DNA of 36,270 bases, taken from a virus. The notes under the pieces were generated by a model. It was not told the DNA's origin. It worked only from the letters and a program-made list of their open reading frames with translations, and searched no databases. Shown here piece after piece: positions 15,964-24,610 of the stretch. How positions within the stretch are numbered: position 1 is the first letter of the stretch; each line of letters starts with the position of its first letter. The stretch spans positions 1-36,270 of the IMG/VR virus record IMGVR_UViG_3300042891_000140; one strand, 5' to 3'. The translations under genes and the position numbers were made by a program.

Positions 15964-18900
15964 ATGCCCATTTACAGCGTACAAGGCCCGGACGGGAGAA
16001 TTTACGATGTGGAGGGGCCAGCAGGCGCTTCCGAAGAACAGATCATTGCTGTAGTCAAGCAGCAGATCGCGCAGCAGCCTAAGCCCTCAGAAGGTGTTCT
16101 TGCCGCTGTCGGCAAGGGTGCAGAATCTGCACTGAGCGCCCTGCGCGCAGGTGTCAAAGGCGTCGTCGCCCCCGAGGAGGCGGCAAGAGAAGCGCGTCTT
16201 CGGGAAGAAGACATTCAGCGCCGTTACGCTGAGCAAGTCAGCCTTGACCGGGTCAAGAAAGCCTACCAAGAGCGCGGGCTGCTGCCCGCTGCCGGAGAGG
16301 TCATTAGCCAAGTGCCCTACGCCTTGGCTGAGCAGGCTCCCAATATTGCTACCACGCTTGCAGGCGCGCGCCTTGGCGCTATGGCCGGTGCTGCTTTTGG
16401 CCCCGTGGGCGGTGTTGTCGGCGGTCTTGCCGGTGCTGTTGCGCCATCGTTCTTCCAACAGGCTGGAGGCAACATTCAGCGCCAAGCCGCTGAGGGCCAA
16501 CCCATCAGTCGTGCTGCTGCCTATGGTGCAGCCGCTCCGCAAGCCGCCCTGGACGTCGCTGCTACTTTTGTTCCGCTAGGCCGCACCCTGGCCGGTAAGG
16601 CGCTTGGCCCTGGTGTTGCCAAGATGCTGGAGAAAGGCGCCGAAGAAGGCGCTGAGAAGCTCGCCAAGGAGACGCTGCTCAAGACGTTGGCCAAGGGCAC
16701 GGCGGTTGGCGCGATGGCGGAGATCCCCACTGAAGTCACGCAACAGATGCTGGAGCGTGTGCAGGCAGGCCTGCCGCTGCTCAGTGAGGACGCGCTCAAG
16801 GAGTATGGTGAGACGGCGTACCAGACCAGTCTGCTTGCACCTATCGGTGCTGCCGGTCGTGTGGCCGAGCGTGGTGCAGCCCGCGAGCGGGTCGAGGTCA
16901 GGGAAGAACTTGAGCGTGGCAAGGCGCTGAAAGAGCAGCGCGAGCAGGAGCGTCTGGCCGAAGAAAAGGCTGCGGCGGAGAAACAGACGCCTGAGTACGC
17001 GCTCAACTTCATGCAGCAGCACGACGCGCTGCAGAAAGAGTACAACGACCTTGGCGAACTGCTCAAGCAGAAGCTGCCTCCCGGCGCTTCGTTTGCTGAG
17101 AAGCAGACCTATGAGGCCCAGAAGAAGCGCCGCAACGAACTGGCGACGCAACTGAAGGAACAGGCGCCCGAGTACAACCGAGTTAAGTCGCTTGTGCCCC
17201 CGGCACCGCCGAAGCCGCCTGAACTGACCGACGAACAAAAGCGTATTGCTGCGCTCAGCCCTCTGGAATACCAGATGGAGCAGGCCGGTGTTGACCTTAC
17301 GTCCCCCCTCGCACAACAGCGGGTGTTTACGGGCGAAGAAGACTTCGGGCTACCCCCCTCACCGGCATTGACGTACGCACAGTCGCGCATCAATCTTGCA
17401 AACGAACAGGCGTACGTAGACTCAAGAGAAGCCAATGAGCGCCCTGCGTTCTATGTGGCCTACCTGATGCAAGACCCGGCTATGGCAAAGGCGCTTGTAG
17501 AAGCGAACGAGCCAATCCCCGGTCTTAAGAAGCGTGAGAGCAACGCAATTCTTGGTGGGTTGAAGCTGCAACTCGACGCACTTGAAGAGCAGAAGAAGGC
17601 TGACGAGGCAGAACGACAAGAGAAAGCGGCGGCGCGCACTGCACAACAAGAGCAGGCACGCAAAGCGTTTGAAGCCAGTACTGCCCCGCAGCAAGACGTT
17701 GCGGGCTTCCAGCGCAGCATGGGCGATGTTGTCCCCCGCCCTGAGTTTGCGCTGCCCAAGGAAGCTGAAAACCTCATCGATAGGATGATGGCAGCGACGG
17801 AGCCTGCGCAGCAGAACCGCGTGATGGCCAGTCTGACGCAACAGCTTTCAATGGCTCCGGCCACCATGCGCTACGACCGCGCGACGGCACTCCTGCGCGA
17901 TGTGCAGGAGAAGGCCAAGACTGCCGAAGGCGACGAGAAGGTTCGCCTTGAGCGCCGCGCTACTCAACTTGAGCGTGCACAGAACGCGCTTGGCAAAGAG
18001 GTCAACCGCAGGCTGTTCGACATCACCACCGATCTCGGGGAGCAGGGACTTGTCCCGCGCAACGTCCTCAAGCCCACGGGCGAAGCCCGCCGCGCCAAGG
18101 GTGAGTTCCGTTTGTTTGGCGAGGCTGAGCCTGCTGCGCGTGAAGTCACCCGCGAGGAACTGCAAGAGCGCCTTACCCGGGCGATGGCCAGTAACCGCCT
18201 GTCTGACGAGGCATACGAGTTCCTGAGCCGGATGGAGCGTTCGCTCCCTGAGAAAGACCGTGAGGTTGCAGAACTAGAGCAGGTTCCCGGCGCGTTCAAA
18301 CCGGGCGTTACATACACGACTGGTGCCACTACGCCAGGATATGTAATTACCAAAAGTGGGAAAGAAGCAAAAATTTCCTACCCTGCGCGCTTGGAAGACG
18401 GCAGCGAAGTTACGGTAGAAGTCTTTCGCCCTGTTGATGAGCAGAGAAACATTAAGCCTGATGTGGCTGATGTGCGTTTGCGGCAAGGCAAAAACATCCC
18501 CCTGGCAAGTTTTGGCAAGCAAGGAAAACAAACCGACGAGCAGATTCTCAAAATGCTCGTGGATACTGAGCAGGTTGCGAAGGTAGACCGCCCGAAGAAG
18601 ATATCGCCTGAAGGTACAGGCGCTGCACCTGCCCGTAGTTTGTATAGCCTCCTTGATGAGCAGCTTCGTCGCATCGAAAGCGGCGAAGAGGGCATGGCAC
18701 GTCCAGGCGCGGGTCGCAAGACTACGCTGCAGGCATTTCCCGCTGAGGGCCGCGCGGACGTGGCCGCTACTGAAAGTGCCACGGCAGAAGACATCATCAA
18801 GCAGGCGCTGTATCAGCAGAAGGTCAACGCAGGCATGAAGCCCGAGCAGGCGCGTGCTGAGTCTTTTGCTGACTTTGAAGAAGGCCGAGTGCCCGAGAAC

Positions 18901-21900
18901 TTGCGCAAAATGGCGCAAGCCAAGGCGGCAGTAACAAAGCGCCCCGCACGTGACTTTACGCCCACTCGCGTTGAGGGCGATCAACTTGTTCCCGGCACTC
19001 TTCGCGGCCCCAGCACCAAGGCGCTGCCGCTGTCTCTTCAGGCTGAGCTTGAGCCGTTTGTGGAGCAGGCTGAACGTGTACGCGAAGGCGAAATGGGGCA
19101 GACGAGCCTGTTCCCCGAAGAGCAGGCAAAGCTCGTTACCGAGCGCGCTACCCCTGGTCGGTTCCAGCGATTCCTCGACAGCGCAGAGGCTGATCGTCTG
19201 CGCAAACAGTTTGAACCCGACGCTAAGAAGCTGGAGCGGGCGCGCAAGCAGCTTGACGAACTGAACGAGAAGATCGCCAAGCTCAACGCGGTCATTGCCG
19301 ATATTGAAGCCGTGCGGGCAGAGATGCTGCCTGCCACGCAGATTCGGGCGCTCAAGAAAGAATTGAGTGCGCTTGAGTCCCTTGAGATTCCTGAGACGGC
19401 TACAGTTTCAGGAACGACGGGTATTACCGACCGCATCGCTGCAATCCGCGAGTACTTGAAAGTTGCCGAGGAGCAGCAGGCAAAACTGCGTGCAGCCGAG
19501 AAACAGTTTGGCAGCGCCGGGCTTGACCCCGATTCGCTGCGCAGAGAACTGGCTAACGTGCAGGAAAACTTTGGCAGCGTGCTGACCGCAGTGGCGCGCC
19601 AGGGTGAACTGGGTGCCGCGCTTGTTGAACTCAAGATTCCGCGCAACCAAGCGTCGGACTTCATCGACAAGTTCAACATTTCTGACAAAGACAAGTCGCT
19701 GCTCAAGGAGCAGCTTGTTGCGGAAGAGGGCAAGACCGCTGTCGGCAAACACATCAACGCGCTGACCCAACAGTTCGACGCAATTGGTGCGGCACTGGCG
19801 CGTGTTGACGCAATAGCGCGTTTGACTAACGCCGAACTCAAAGCCTACCAATACGAGAGCCAGGAAGCGGTGGATCGCGCTGCGCTTGCCGCAGCCAAGA
19901 AAGAACTGCGTTCTGCCCAAGCGGCGGCATCCAAGCTGACCAAAGAGATTGGCGCCATCGAGGGGCGTACAGCCGCGCAAGAGGCGGCGGCGCGCCGCGC
20001 AGCAAACGCCGCCGACAGAGCCAAAGCCGATCTCAAGCGCACCGAAGGTTACCTTGCGCAGCAAGCTGCGCTTGAGCGTCAGCAGAAAGCGCCCGAAGGC
20101 GTTGATCGGTTTGGTCAGCCCCTGCGATCAATGGCGTACGACCCCATTACCGACGCACAGCGCGCGGCACGGGAAGACGACACGCCTACCATCCTGGCCG
20201 ACGAGATGCGGCAGGTGCGGGGCAATCCTCAGCAAGTGCTCAAGGGCTATCGCGCCTACATCACCACGATCACCAAGGCTTTGAAGGAAGCCTACGACAA
20301 GGCTCGTGCGCAGACCGTTGAAGGGGTGAAGGAGCGAGCGCCCTACGAAGCTGCGTTGCGTGCATACAGTGCAGCTAAGACATCACAGGCCCGCGCCAAC
20401 TTGATGCCTATTGTTAATGCGCTTGAGAAGGCATACAACGACGCGGTCACCAACGCGCTCAACGCCCGGGTAATGCCCAAGGGTCTGGTTGGTTACCAAG
20501 CAGCACTGTCTGAGATGTTGCGTCGTGAGGCGTGGCTGAAGGGGCTGATTGATCGTGGCGAAGTAGAAGTCGCTGAGCCGCCCAAGCCGCGCAAGCGCAA
20601 GACCGAAGCCGAACTTAAGGAGATTCAGGACGTCCTGAATCAGAAAGAACTTGCCGAGGCTGCGGCACGTGAAGGCGCACCCAAGCTGGATATCACCGCC
20701 ACAACTAAGTCGGAGATTGAGAAGGAGCGCAAGCCCAAGGGCACGCGCTACAGCAGCAAGGGTGTTGGGCAAGAGACAGCCATCACGGCAGAGGCCGCTC
20801 GGATCAAGAGAGAAAAGCAGGCGCTGCTGAAGGAGACGCCGACTGCTGAAGAGAAGGCGCGTCTTGCCGAACTGACCATTGTTGAACAGGCCCGCGACAA
20901 GCAGGAGCGCAAGGAGCCGCTGACTGAACTGGAGCAGATGCTGCTGACGGATTACCGTCGCAGCCGCAAGCCCACCAAAGAAAGCGAAGTCGAGCGTCAG
21001 CGCCGCGAAGAAGAGGGCGAAGAAGAACTCACTAGTGAAGAACTGGCAGAGAAGGCGCTTGAGCAGGAGCGCGCTGAGTTTGACGCTGAAGAAGTTGCGG
21101 ACACCGGCATTTTGAAAACCGGAACCGAAGACCTCGACGCACTGTTTGATAAGCCCGAAACGCTGCAGCAACTGGCTGCGACTGCGTCGCAAGGGCCTGC
21201 GTTGAAAGAAGAAGTTGATAGTGAGAAGAGCGCAGCGGTTGTCATGAGCAACATCGCTGAGTCCACCACTAACGACCTCACCCGCGCAGTGGCAGACCGC
21301 CTGAAGCTGCTCCTGGGCAACACCCGCGTTGAGATTGTCAATGATCTGCGTGACCCGGACGGGCAGGCAGCATACGGTCAGGCTGCGGCTGACGGTTCCT
21401 TTATCCGCCTGGATGCCAAGTACGGTTTGAACGAGCGCACGGCTGTCCACGAAGGTGTGCACGCCGCTACCGAGCGCGTCATTCAAATGCCCGAGGATCA
21501 GCTTACGGATGATCAGCGCCGTGCCAAGCGGGAACTGGAAGAACTTTTTGAGGCGTATAAGAAGTTAAAGGGTGCGACAAACGAGAACGCCAAAACATCT
21601 TTGAGTGAGTTTGCGTCTGAGGCGCTGTCCGACGACGTGATGCAGGCAGAGATGCGGCAGCAGAAGTGGACGCTGCGCCACATGTGGGACTCGTTCAAGA
21701 GCGCGCTCTTGCGGATGCTTGGCATCAAGACGCCGGAGAACATGCTCGAAGCCACGTTGGCTGCGGTCGATAACCTGATGACGAAGGTGCCGCGTCCGAC
21801 CCAGGCTGACAACGCGCTGTTGGCCCCGAAGGTACTCAATCAGCCGCGCAATCTGAACCCGGCCCTGGCCGAGGCGGATGCGTTTGGGCGCAGCATCGTT

Positions 21901-24426
21901 GCGGGCAACCAATCTTGGTGGCAACCCATCCGCGCCAAGTCCAGCGGTCTGGCGATGGAGACGGGTCTGGTAGATCGTTTTGCCGGGTTCGAGCGCCTGT
22001 CCAAGTACATGGATAAGCTCAAGGGCACGCAGATGATGTACTACCTGCGCATGTACGACCAGCGCATGAACTTCACGGCGCAGTCTGTGGCCAACGGCGC
22101 ACTGGACGTCCGCGAAGTCCAGCGTAGGGACGGTGAGCGCGAGTTCATTGTTGAGAGCCAGACCGGCCCAAGCCTGCGGCAAGTGGCCGTTACGCTCAAG
22201 GGCGCAGCACGCCTTGTCGGCGATGTCGATGCTACGAGCCGTCTGTTCACCCTGTATCTGGCCGCAAAGCGCGCTGAGCGTGTGGGCTTCGACAAGCTCA
22301 ATCTGCGCGACCCCAAGATCACTGAGCAGAAGCTGCGGGATACCGTGGCCCAGGTTAGGTCTGTCGAGGGGCTGCAGGACATTTTCGACAACGCTCGGGA
22401 CATCTACAACCAGTACAACGAGAACCTCGTGCGCTTCGCCCAGAAGGCAGGCGTGCTGAGCAAGAAAGACGCAGACGCACTGCTCGCATCCAAGGACTAC
22501 ATTCCCTGGTACCGCGAGCGCAACGGCGTTGCTGAACTGGCGCTCGGTGGGCTGACTCCGATCAAGCTGGGCAATGTCAAGGACATGCCGCACCTGCAGG
22601 AGTTGGTGGGCGGCGATAAGCCGATCCTCGACTTCATGATCAGTTCGGTGCAGAACACCAATATGATGGTGGACTTGGCGCTGCGCAATCTGGCCACCCG
22701 CAACGCGATGTTCGAGTTGCTTGATCTGGGCATGGCCAAGATCACAGCCAAGCCTGTTGACGGCCCGGAGGTTGTGCGGTTCAAGCACAACGGCGAAGAC
22801 CGCTACGCGGTTCTTGAAACCGATACTGTCGAAGTCGGCGGTAAGAAGGTCAACACGGGCGTCAACGCGGACATCCTGGTCAAGGGCATGGAGGGCATCC
22901 CGCTCCAGACCACCGGCATCATGCGTGCGCTTACGGTTCCGACGCAGTTGCTGCGCCGCGCTGTGACACTGAACCCGCTGTACATGGTGCGTCAGTTGAT
23001 GCGTGACTCACTGGCCGCTTCGATTGCGTCTGGTGCCGATTTCCCGCCCGTGCTGGGTGCGCTCCGTGAGATCGAGAGTTCTGCCAAGGGCACGCTTGAG
23101 CGGCGCGGCATCACCGGTGGGCAGATGTTCACGGGTACGCAGGAAGACCTCAGCAAGATCATGCGTGATCTTGTCGGGGGCCGGTCAGCCATTACCAAGA
23201 CCCTCGGCGCGCTGGAGTGGGCGGGTATGGAAGCCGACGCTTTGACTCGCCGCGCTCAGTACAACAGCTACATCAAGCAGGGCATGTCCGAGATGGAGGC
23301 CACGATGCTCTCGTTGGAGTCGATGAACTTCAACAAGCGCGGTGCGTCGCCCAGTGCCCACATGGCGAACTCCTTGTACCCGTTCTTCAACGCGCAGGTG
23401 CAAGGTCTGAACGTGCTGTACCGGGCAATGTTTGGCCAGATTACGGCAGGCGAGCGTGCTCGGATCAAGGCCAAGCTCATCACGCGCGGCGCCATGCTGA
23501 TGGCGGCTACCCTGGCCTACGCCCACGCGATGCAGGACGACGAGGCGTACAAGAACGCGCTGCCTGCTGAGAAGTACGGCAACTGGTTCATCCGCCTTCC
23601 TGGCGTGTCGGAGCCTCTGCGCATTCCTATCCCGTTTGAAATCGGCTACATCTTCAAGGCGTTGCCCGAGGCGATCTACAACAGCATCGTCAACGAGCGC
23701 GGGGGTGAGGAAGCCAAGGAAGCGTTGCTCGGCATTTTGCGCAACACCATCCCTGGCGGCTCTGCTTACTTCATCCCGCAAGCCATGAAGCCTGCCATCG
23801 AGGTGATGACCAACTACTCGATGTTTACCGAGCGCCCGCTGCTGTCGGCCAAGGAGCAGGCACTGCTGCCGGAGTATCAGTACCGCGAGAAGACGACCGA
23901 ACTGGCCAAGCTCTTCGGTGGTGCGGCGGGCGTCAGCCCCATCAAACTGGAGGCGCTCATCAGCGGCTACTTCAGCACGATGGGTATGGCGCTGCTGCAG
24001 GCGGCAAGCCTGCCGATCCCCACAAAGGACACGCCGGAGAAGGCCACCAAGCGCCTGTCCGACATGCCGGTGGTTGGCAGCGCCTTCCAGCCCAACGATG
24101 CCCGGTGGGTCATCAACAGCACCTACGACGCCCTGGACGACTCCCGCAAGGTTCAGTCGTCGTTCAACGAGTTGGTCAACCGGGGCGACAAGGCTGAGGC
24201 CCGTGCGCTGCTCGACGCCCGTGCCAACGAGTACGCCCGGGCTGAACTGGCGGGCTACTACCGGCAGGAGATGGGCGAGTTGACCAAGGTCGAAGGCGCC
24301 ATCCGGGCATCAAGCAAGACGCCAGACGAGAAGCGCGCGCTGTTGGATCGGATTCAGCAGGTGAAGATCAAGCTGTCGTCTATGGTGCGGGATGCTTCGG
24401 ACGCCGCGAAGTTGAGGGAGATGTGA
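15964..24426 (+). CDS. Giant polyvalent virion protein with HExxH motif and LPD38-like C-terminus
   Basis: A 2820-residue protein with AGGAAG eight bases before the ATG. Residues 1-36 (YSVQGPDGRIYDVEGPAGAS) match an N-terminal cap seen on large phage proteins. Residues ~107-200 are a Gly/Ala-zipper hydrophobic region. Residues ~300-420, ~1070-1150, ~1290-1370 and ~1600-1720 are charged coiled coils. Residues 1829-1833 are HEGVH in TAVHEGVHAATERVI, with SEFASEAL (Glu1882 or Glu1886) as a possible third zinc ligand: a metallopeptidase-like domain. Residues ~1985-2700 (DYIPWYRERNG, LNPLYMVRQLMRDSLAAS, YPFFNAQVQGLNVLYRAMFG) resemble large polyvalent-protein-associated domain 38. Such proteins are packaged and delivered with the DNA. 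It is last in the plus-strand unit. Confidence 0.82.
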   Translation: MPIYSVQGPDGRIYDVEGPAGASEEQIIAVVKQQIAQQPKPSEGVLAAVGKGAESALSALRAGVKGVVAPEEAAREARLREEDIQRRYAEQVSLDRVKKAYQERGLLPAAGEVISQVPYALAEQAPNIATTLAGARLGAMAGAAFGPVGGVVGGLAGAVAPSFFQQAGGNIQRQAAEGQPISRAAAYGAAAPQAALDVAATFVPLGRTLAGKALGPGVAKMLEKGAEEGAEKLAKETLLKTLAKGTAVGAMAEIPTEVTQQMLERVQAGLPLLSEDALKEYGETAYQTSLLAPIGAAGRVAERGAARERVEVREELERGKALKEQREQERLAEEKAAAEKQTPEYALNFMQQHDALQKEYNDLGELLKQKLPPGASFAEKQTYEAQKKRRNELATQLKEQAPEYNRVKSLVPPAPPKPPELTDEQKRIAALSPLEYQMEQAGVDLTSPLAQQRVFTGEEDFGLPPSPALTYAQSRINLANEQAYVDSREANERPAFYVAYLMQDPAMAKALVEANEPIPGLKKRESNAILGGLKLQLDALEEQKKADEAERQEKAAARTAQQEQARKAFEASTAPQQDVAGFQRSMGDVVPRPEFALPKEAENLIDRMMAATEPAQQNRVMASLTQQLSMAPATMRYDRATALLRDVQEKAKTAEGDEKVRLERRATQLERAQNALGKEVNRRLFDITTDLGEQGLVPRNVLKPTGEARRAKGEFRLFGEAEPAAREVTREELQERLTRAMASNRLSDEAYEFLSRMERSLPEKDREVAELEQVPGAFKPGVTYTTGATTPGYVITKSGKEAKISYPARLEDGSEVTVEVFRPVDEQRNIKPDVADVRLRQGKNIPLASFGKQGKQTDEQILKMLVDTEQVAKVDRPKKISPEGTGAAPARSLYSLLDEQLRRIESGEEGMARPGAGRKTTLQAFPAEGRADVAATESATAEDIIKQALYQQKVNAGMKPEQARAESFADFEEGRVPENLRKMAQAKAAVTKRPARDFTPTRVEGDQLVPGTLRGPSTKALPLSLQAELEPFVEQAERVREGEMGQTSLFPEEQAKLVTERATPGRFQRFLDSAEADRLRKQFEPDAKKLERARKQLDELNEKIAKLNAVIADIEAVRAEMLPATQIRALKKELSALESLEIPETATVSGTTGITDRIAAIREYLKVAEEQQAKLRAAEKQFGSAGLDPDSLRRELANVQENFGSVLTAVARQGELGAALVELKIPRNQASDFIDKFNISDKDKSLLKEQLVAEEGKTAVGKHINALTQQFDAIGAALARVDAIARLTNAELKAYQYESQEAVDRAALAAAKKELRSAQAAASKLTKEIGAIEGRTAAQEAAARRAANAADRAKADLKRTEGYLAQQAALERQQKAPEGVDRFGQPLRSMAYDPITDAQRAAREDDTPTILADEMRQVRGNPQQVLKGYRAYITTITKALKEAYDKARAQTVEGVKERAPYEAALRAYSAAKTSQARANLMPIVNALEKAYNDAVTNALNARVMPKGLVGYQAALSEMLRREAWLKGLIDRGEVEVAEPPKPRKRKTEAELKEIQDVLNQKELAEAAAREGAPKLDITATTKSEIEKERKPKGTRYSSKGVGQETAITAEAARIKREKQALLKETPTAEEKARLAELTIVEQARDKQERKEPLTELEQMLLTDYRRSRKPTKESEVERQRREEEGEEELTSEELAEKALEQERAEFDAEEVADTGILKTGTEDLDALFDKPETLQQLAATASQGPALKEEVDSEKSAAVVMSNIAESTTNDLTRAVADRLKLLLGNTRVEIVNDLRDPDGQAAYGQAAADGSFIRLDAKYGLNERTAVHEGVHAATERVIQMPEDQLTDDQRRAKRELEELFEAYKKLKGATNENAKTSLSEFASEALSDDVMQAEMRQQKWTLRHMWDSFKSALLRMLGIKTPENMLEATLAAVDNLMTKVPRPTQADNALLAPKVLNQPRNLNPALAEADAFGRSIVAGNQSWWQPIRAKSSGLAMETGLVDRFAGFERLSKYMDKLKGTQMMYYLRMYDQRMNFTAQSVANGALDVREVQRRDGEREFIVESQTGPSLRQVAVTLKGAARLVGDVDATSRLFTLYLAAKRAERVGFDKLNLRDPKITEQKLRDTVAQVRSVEGLQDIFDNARDIYNQYNENLVRFAQKAGVLSKKDADALLASKDYIPWYRERNGVAELALGGLTPIKLGNVKDMPHLQELVGGDKPILDFMISSVQNTNMMVDLALRNLATRNAMFELLDLGMAKITAKPVDGPEVVRFKHNGEDRYAVLETDTVEVGGKKVNTGVNADILVKGMEGIPLQTTGIMRALTVPTQLLRRAVTLNPLYMVRQLMRDSLAASIASGADFPPVLGALREIESSAKGTLERRGITGGQMFTGTQEDLSKIMRDLVGGRSAITKTLGALEWAGMEADALTRRAQYNSYIKQGMSEMEATMLSLESMNFNKRGASPSAHMANSLYPFFNAQVQGLNVLYRAMFGQITAGERARIKAKLITRGAMLMAATLAYAHAMQDDEAYKNALPAEKYGNWFIRLPGVSEPLRIPIPFEIGYIFKALPEAIYNSIVNERGGEEAKEALLGILRNTIPGGSAYFIPQAMKPAIEVMTNYSMFTERPLLSAKEQALLPEYQYREKTTELAKLFGGAAGVSPIKLEALISGYFSTMGMALLQAASLPIPTKDTPEKATKRLSDMPVVGSAFQPNDARWVINSTYDALDDSRKVQSSFNELVNRGDKAEARALLDARANEYARAELAGYYRQEMGELTKVEGAIRASSKTPDEKRALLDRIQQVKIKLSSMVRDASDAAKLREM

Positions 24427-24610
24427 CGTGCTTGGTGTGCCGGTAAAACAGCACACCCTGCATGCCCTGGTGGATAGCGTACATAGCGTGCGCGTCCACC
24501 ACCCGCTGCCTGACAGCGTCCACTAGCCCCGCCTCACGCGTGGCGTCGAGGTCTAGGGCAGGGATGAAGAACCCCTGCCCCTTCTCAAGCGTCGTCCACG
24601 GCAGCTTCAC
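24380..24610 (-). CDS. Small hypothetical protein at the 3' end of the replication unit
   Basis: A 76-residue protein starting at GTG 24610 with AGGG six bases upstream (an in-frame TTG at 24616 is possible). It overlaps the end of the primase-helicase gene by 26 bases and runs 47 bases, antiparallel, into the end of the giant virion gene. The composition is protein-like: KLPWTTLEKGQGFFIPALD, then REAGLVDAVRQRVVDAHA and GMQGVLFYRHTK. The 'W-x-x-L-x-x-GQGFFIP' opening and 'GVLFYR' ending look like a compact mixed domain. It is the last gene of the minus-strand unit. Function unknown. Confidence 0.65.
   Translation of the reverse strand: MKLPWTTLEKGQGFFIPALDLDATREAGLVDAVRQRVVDAHAMYAIHQGMQGVLFYRHTKHVTSPSTSRRPKHPAP

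Noticed and set aside
20383-22788. Minus-strand frames of 367 and 407 residues inside the giant gene
   Set aside because: Both are mirror frames of the long plus-strand gene. They overlap HExxH and LPD38-like coding, and show skewed composition (Leu, Arg, His) and no start signals.
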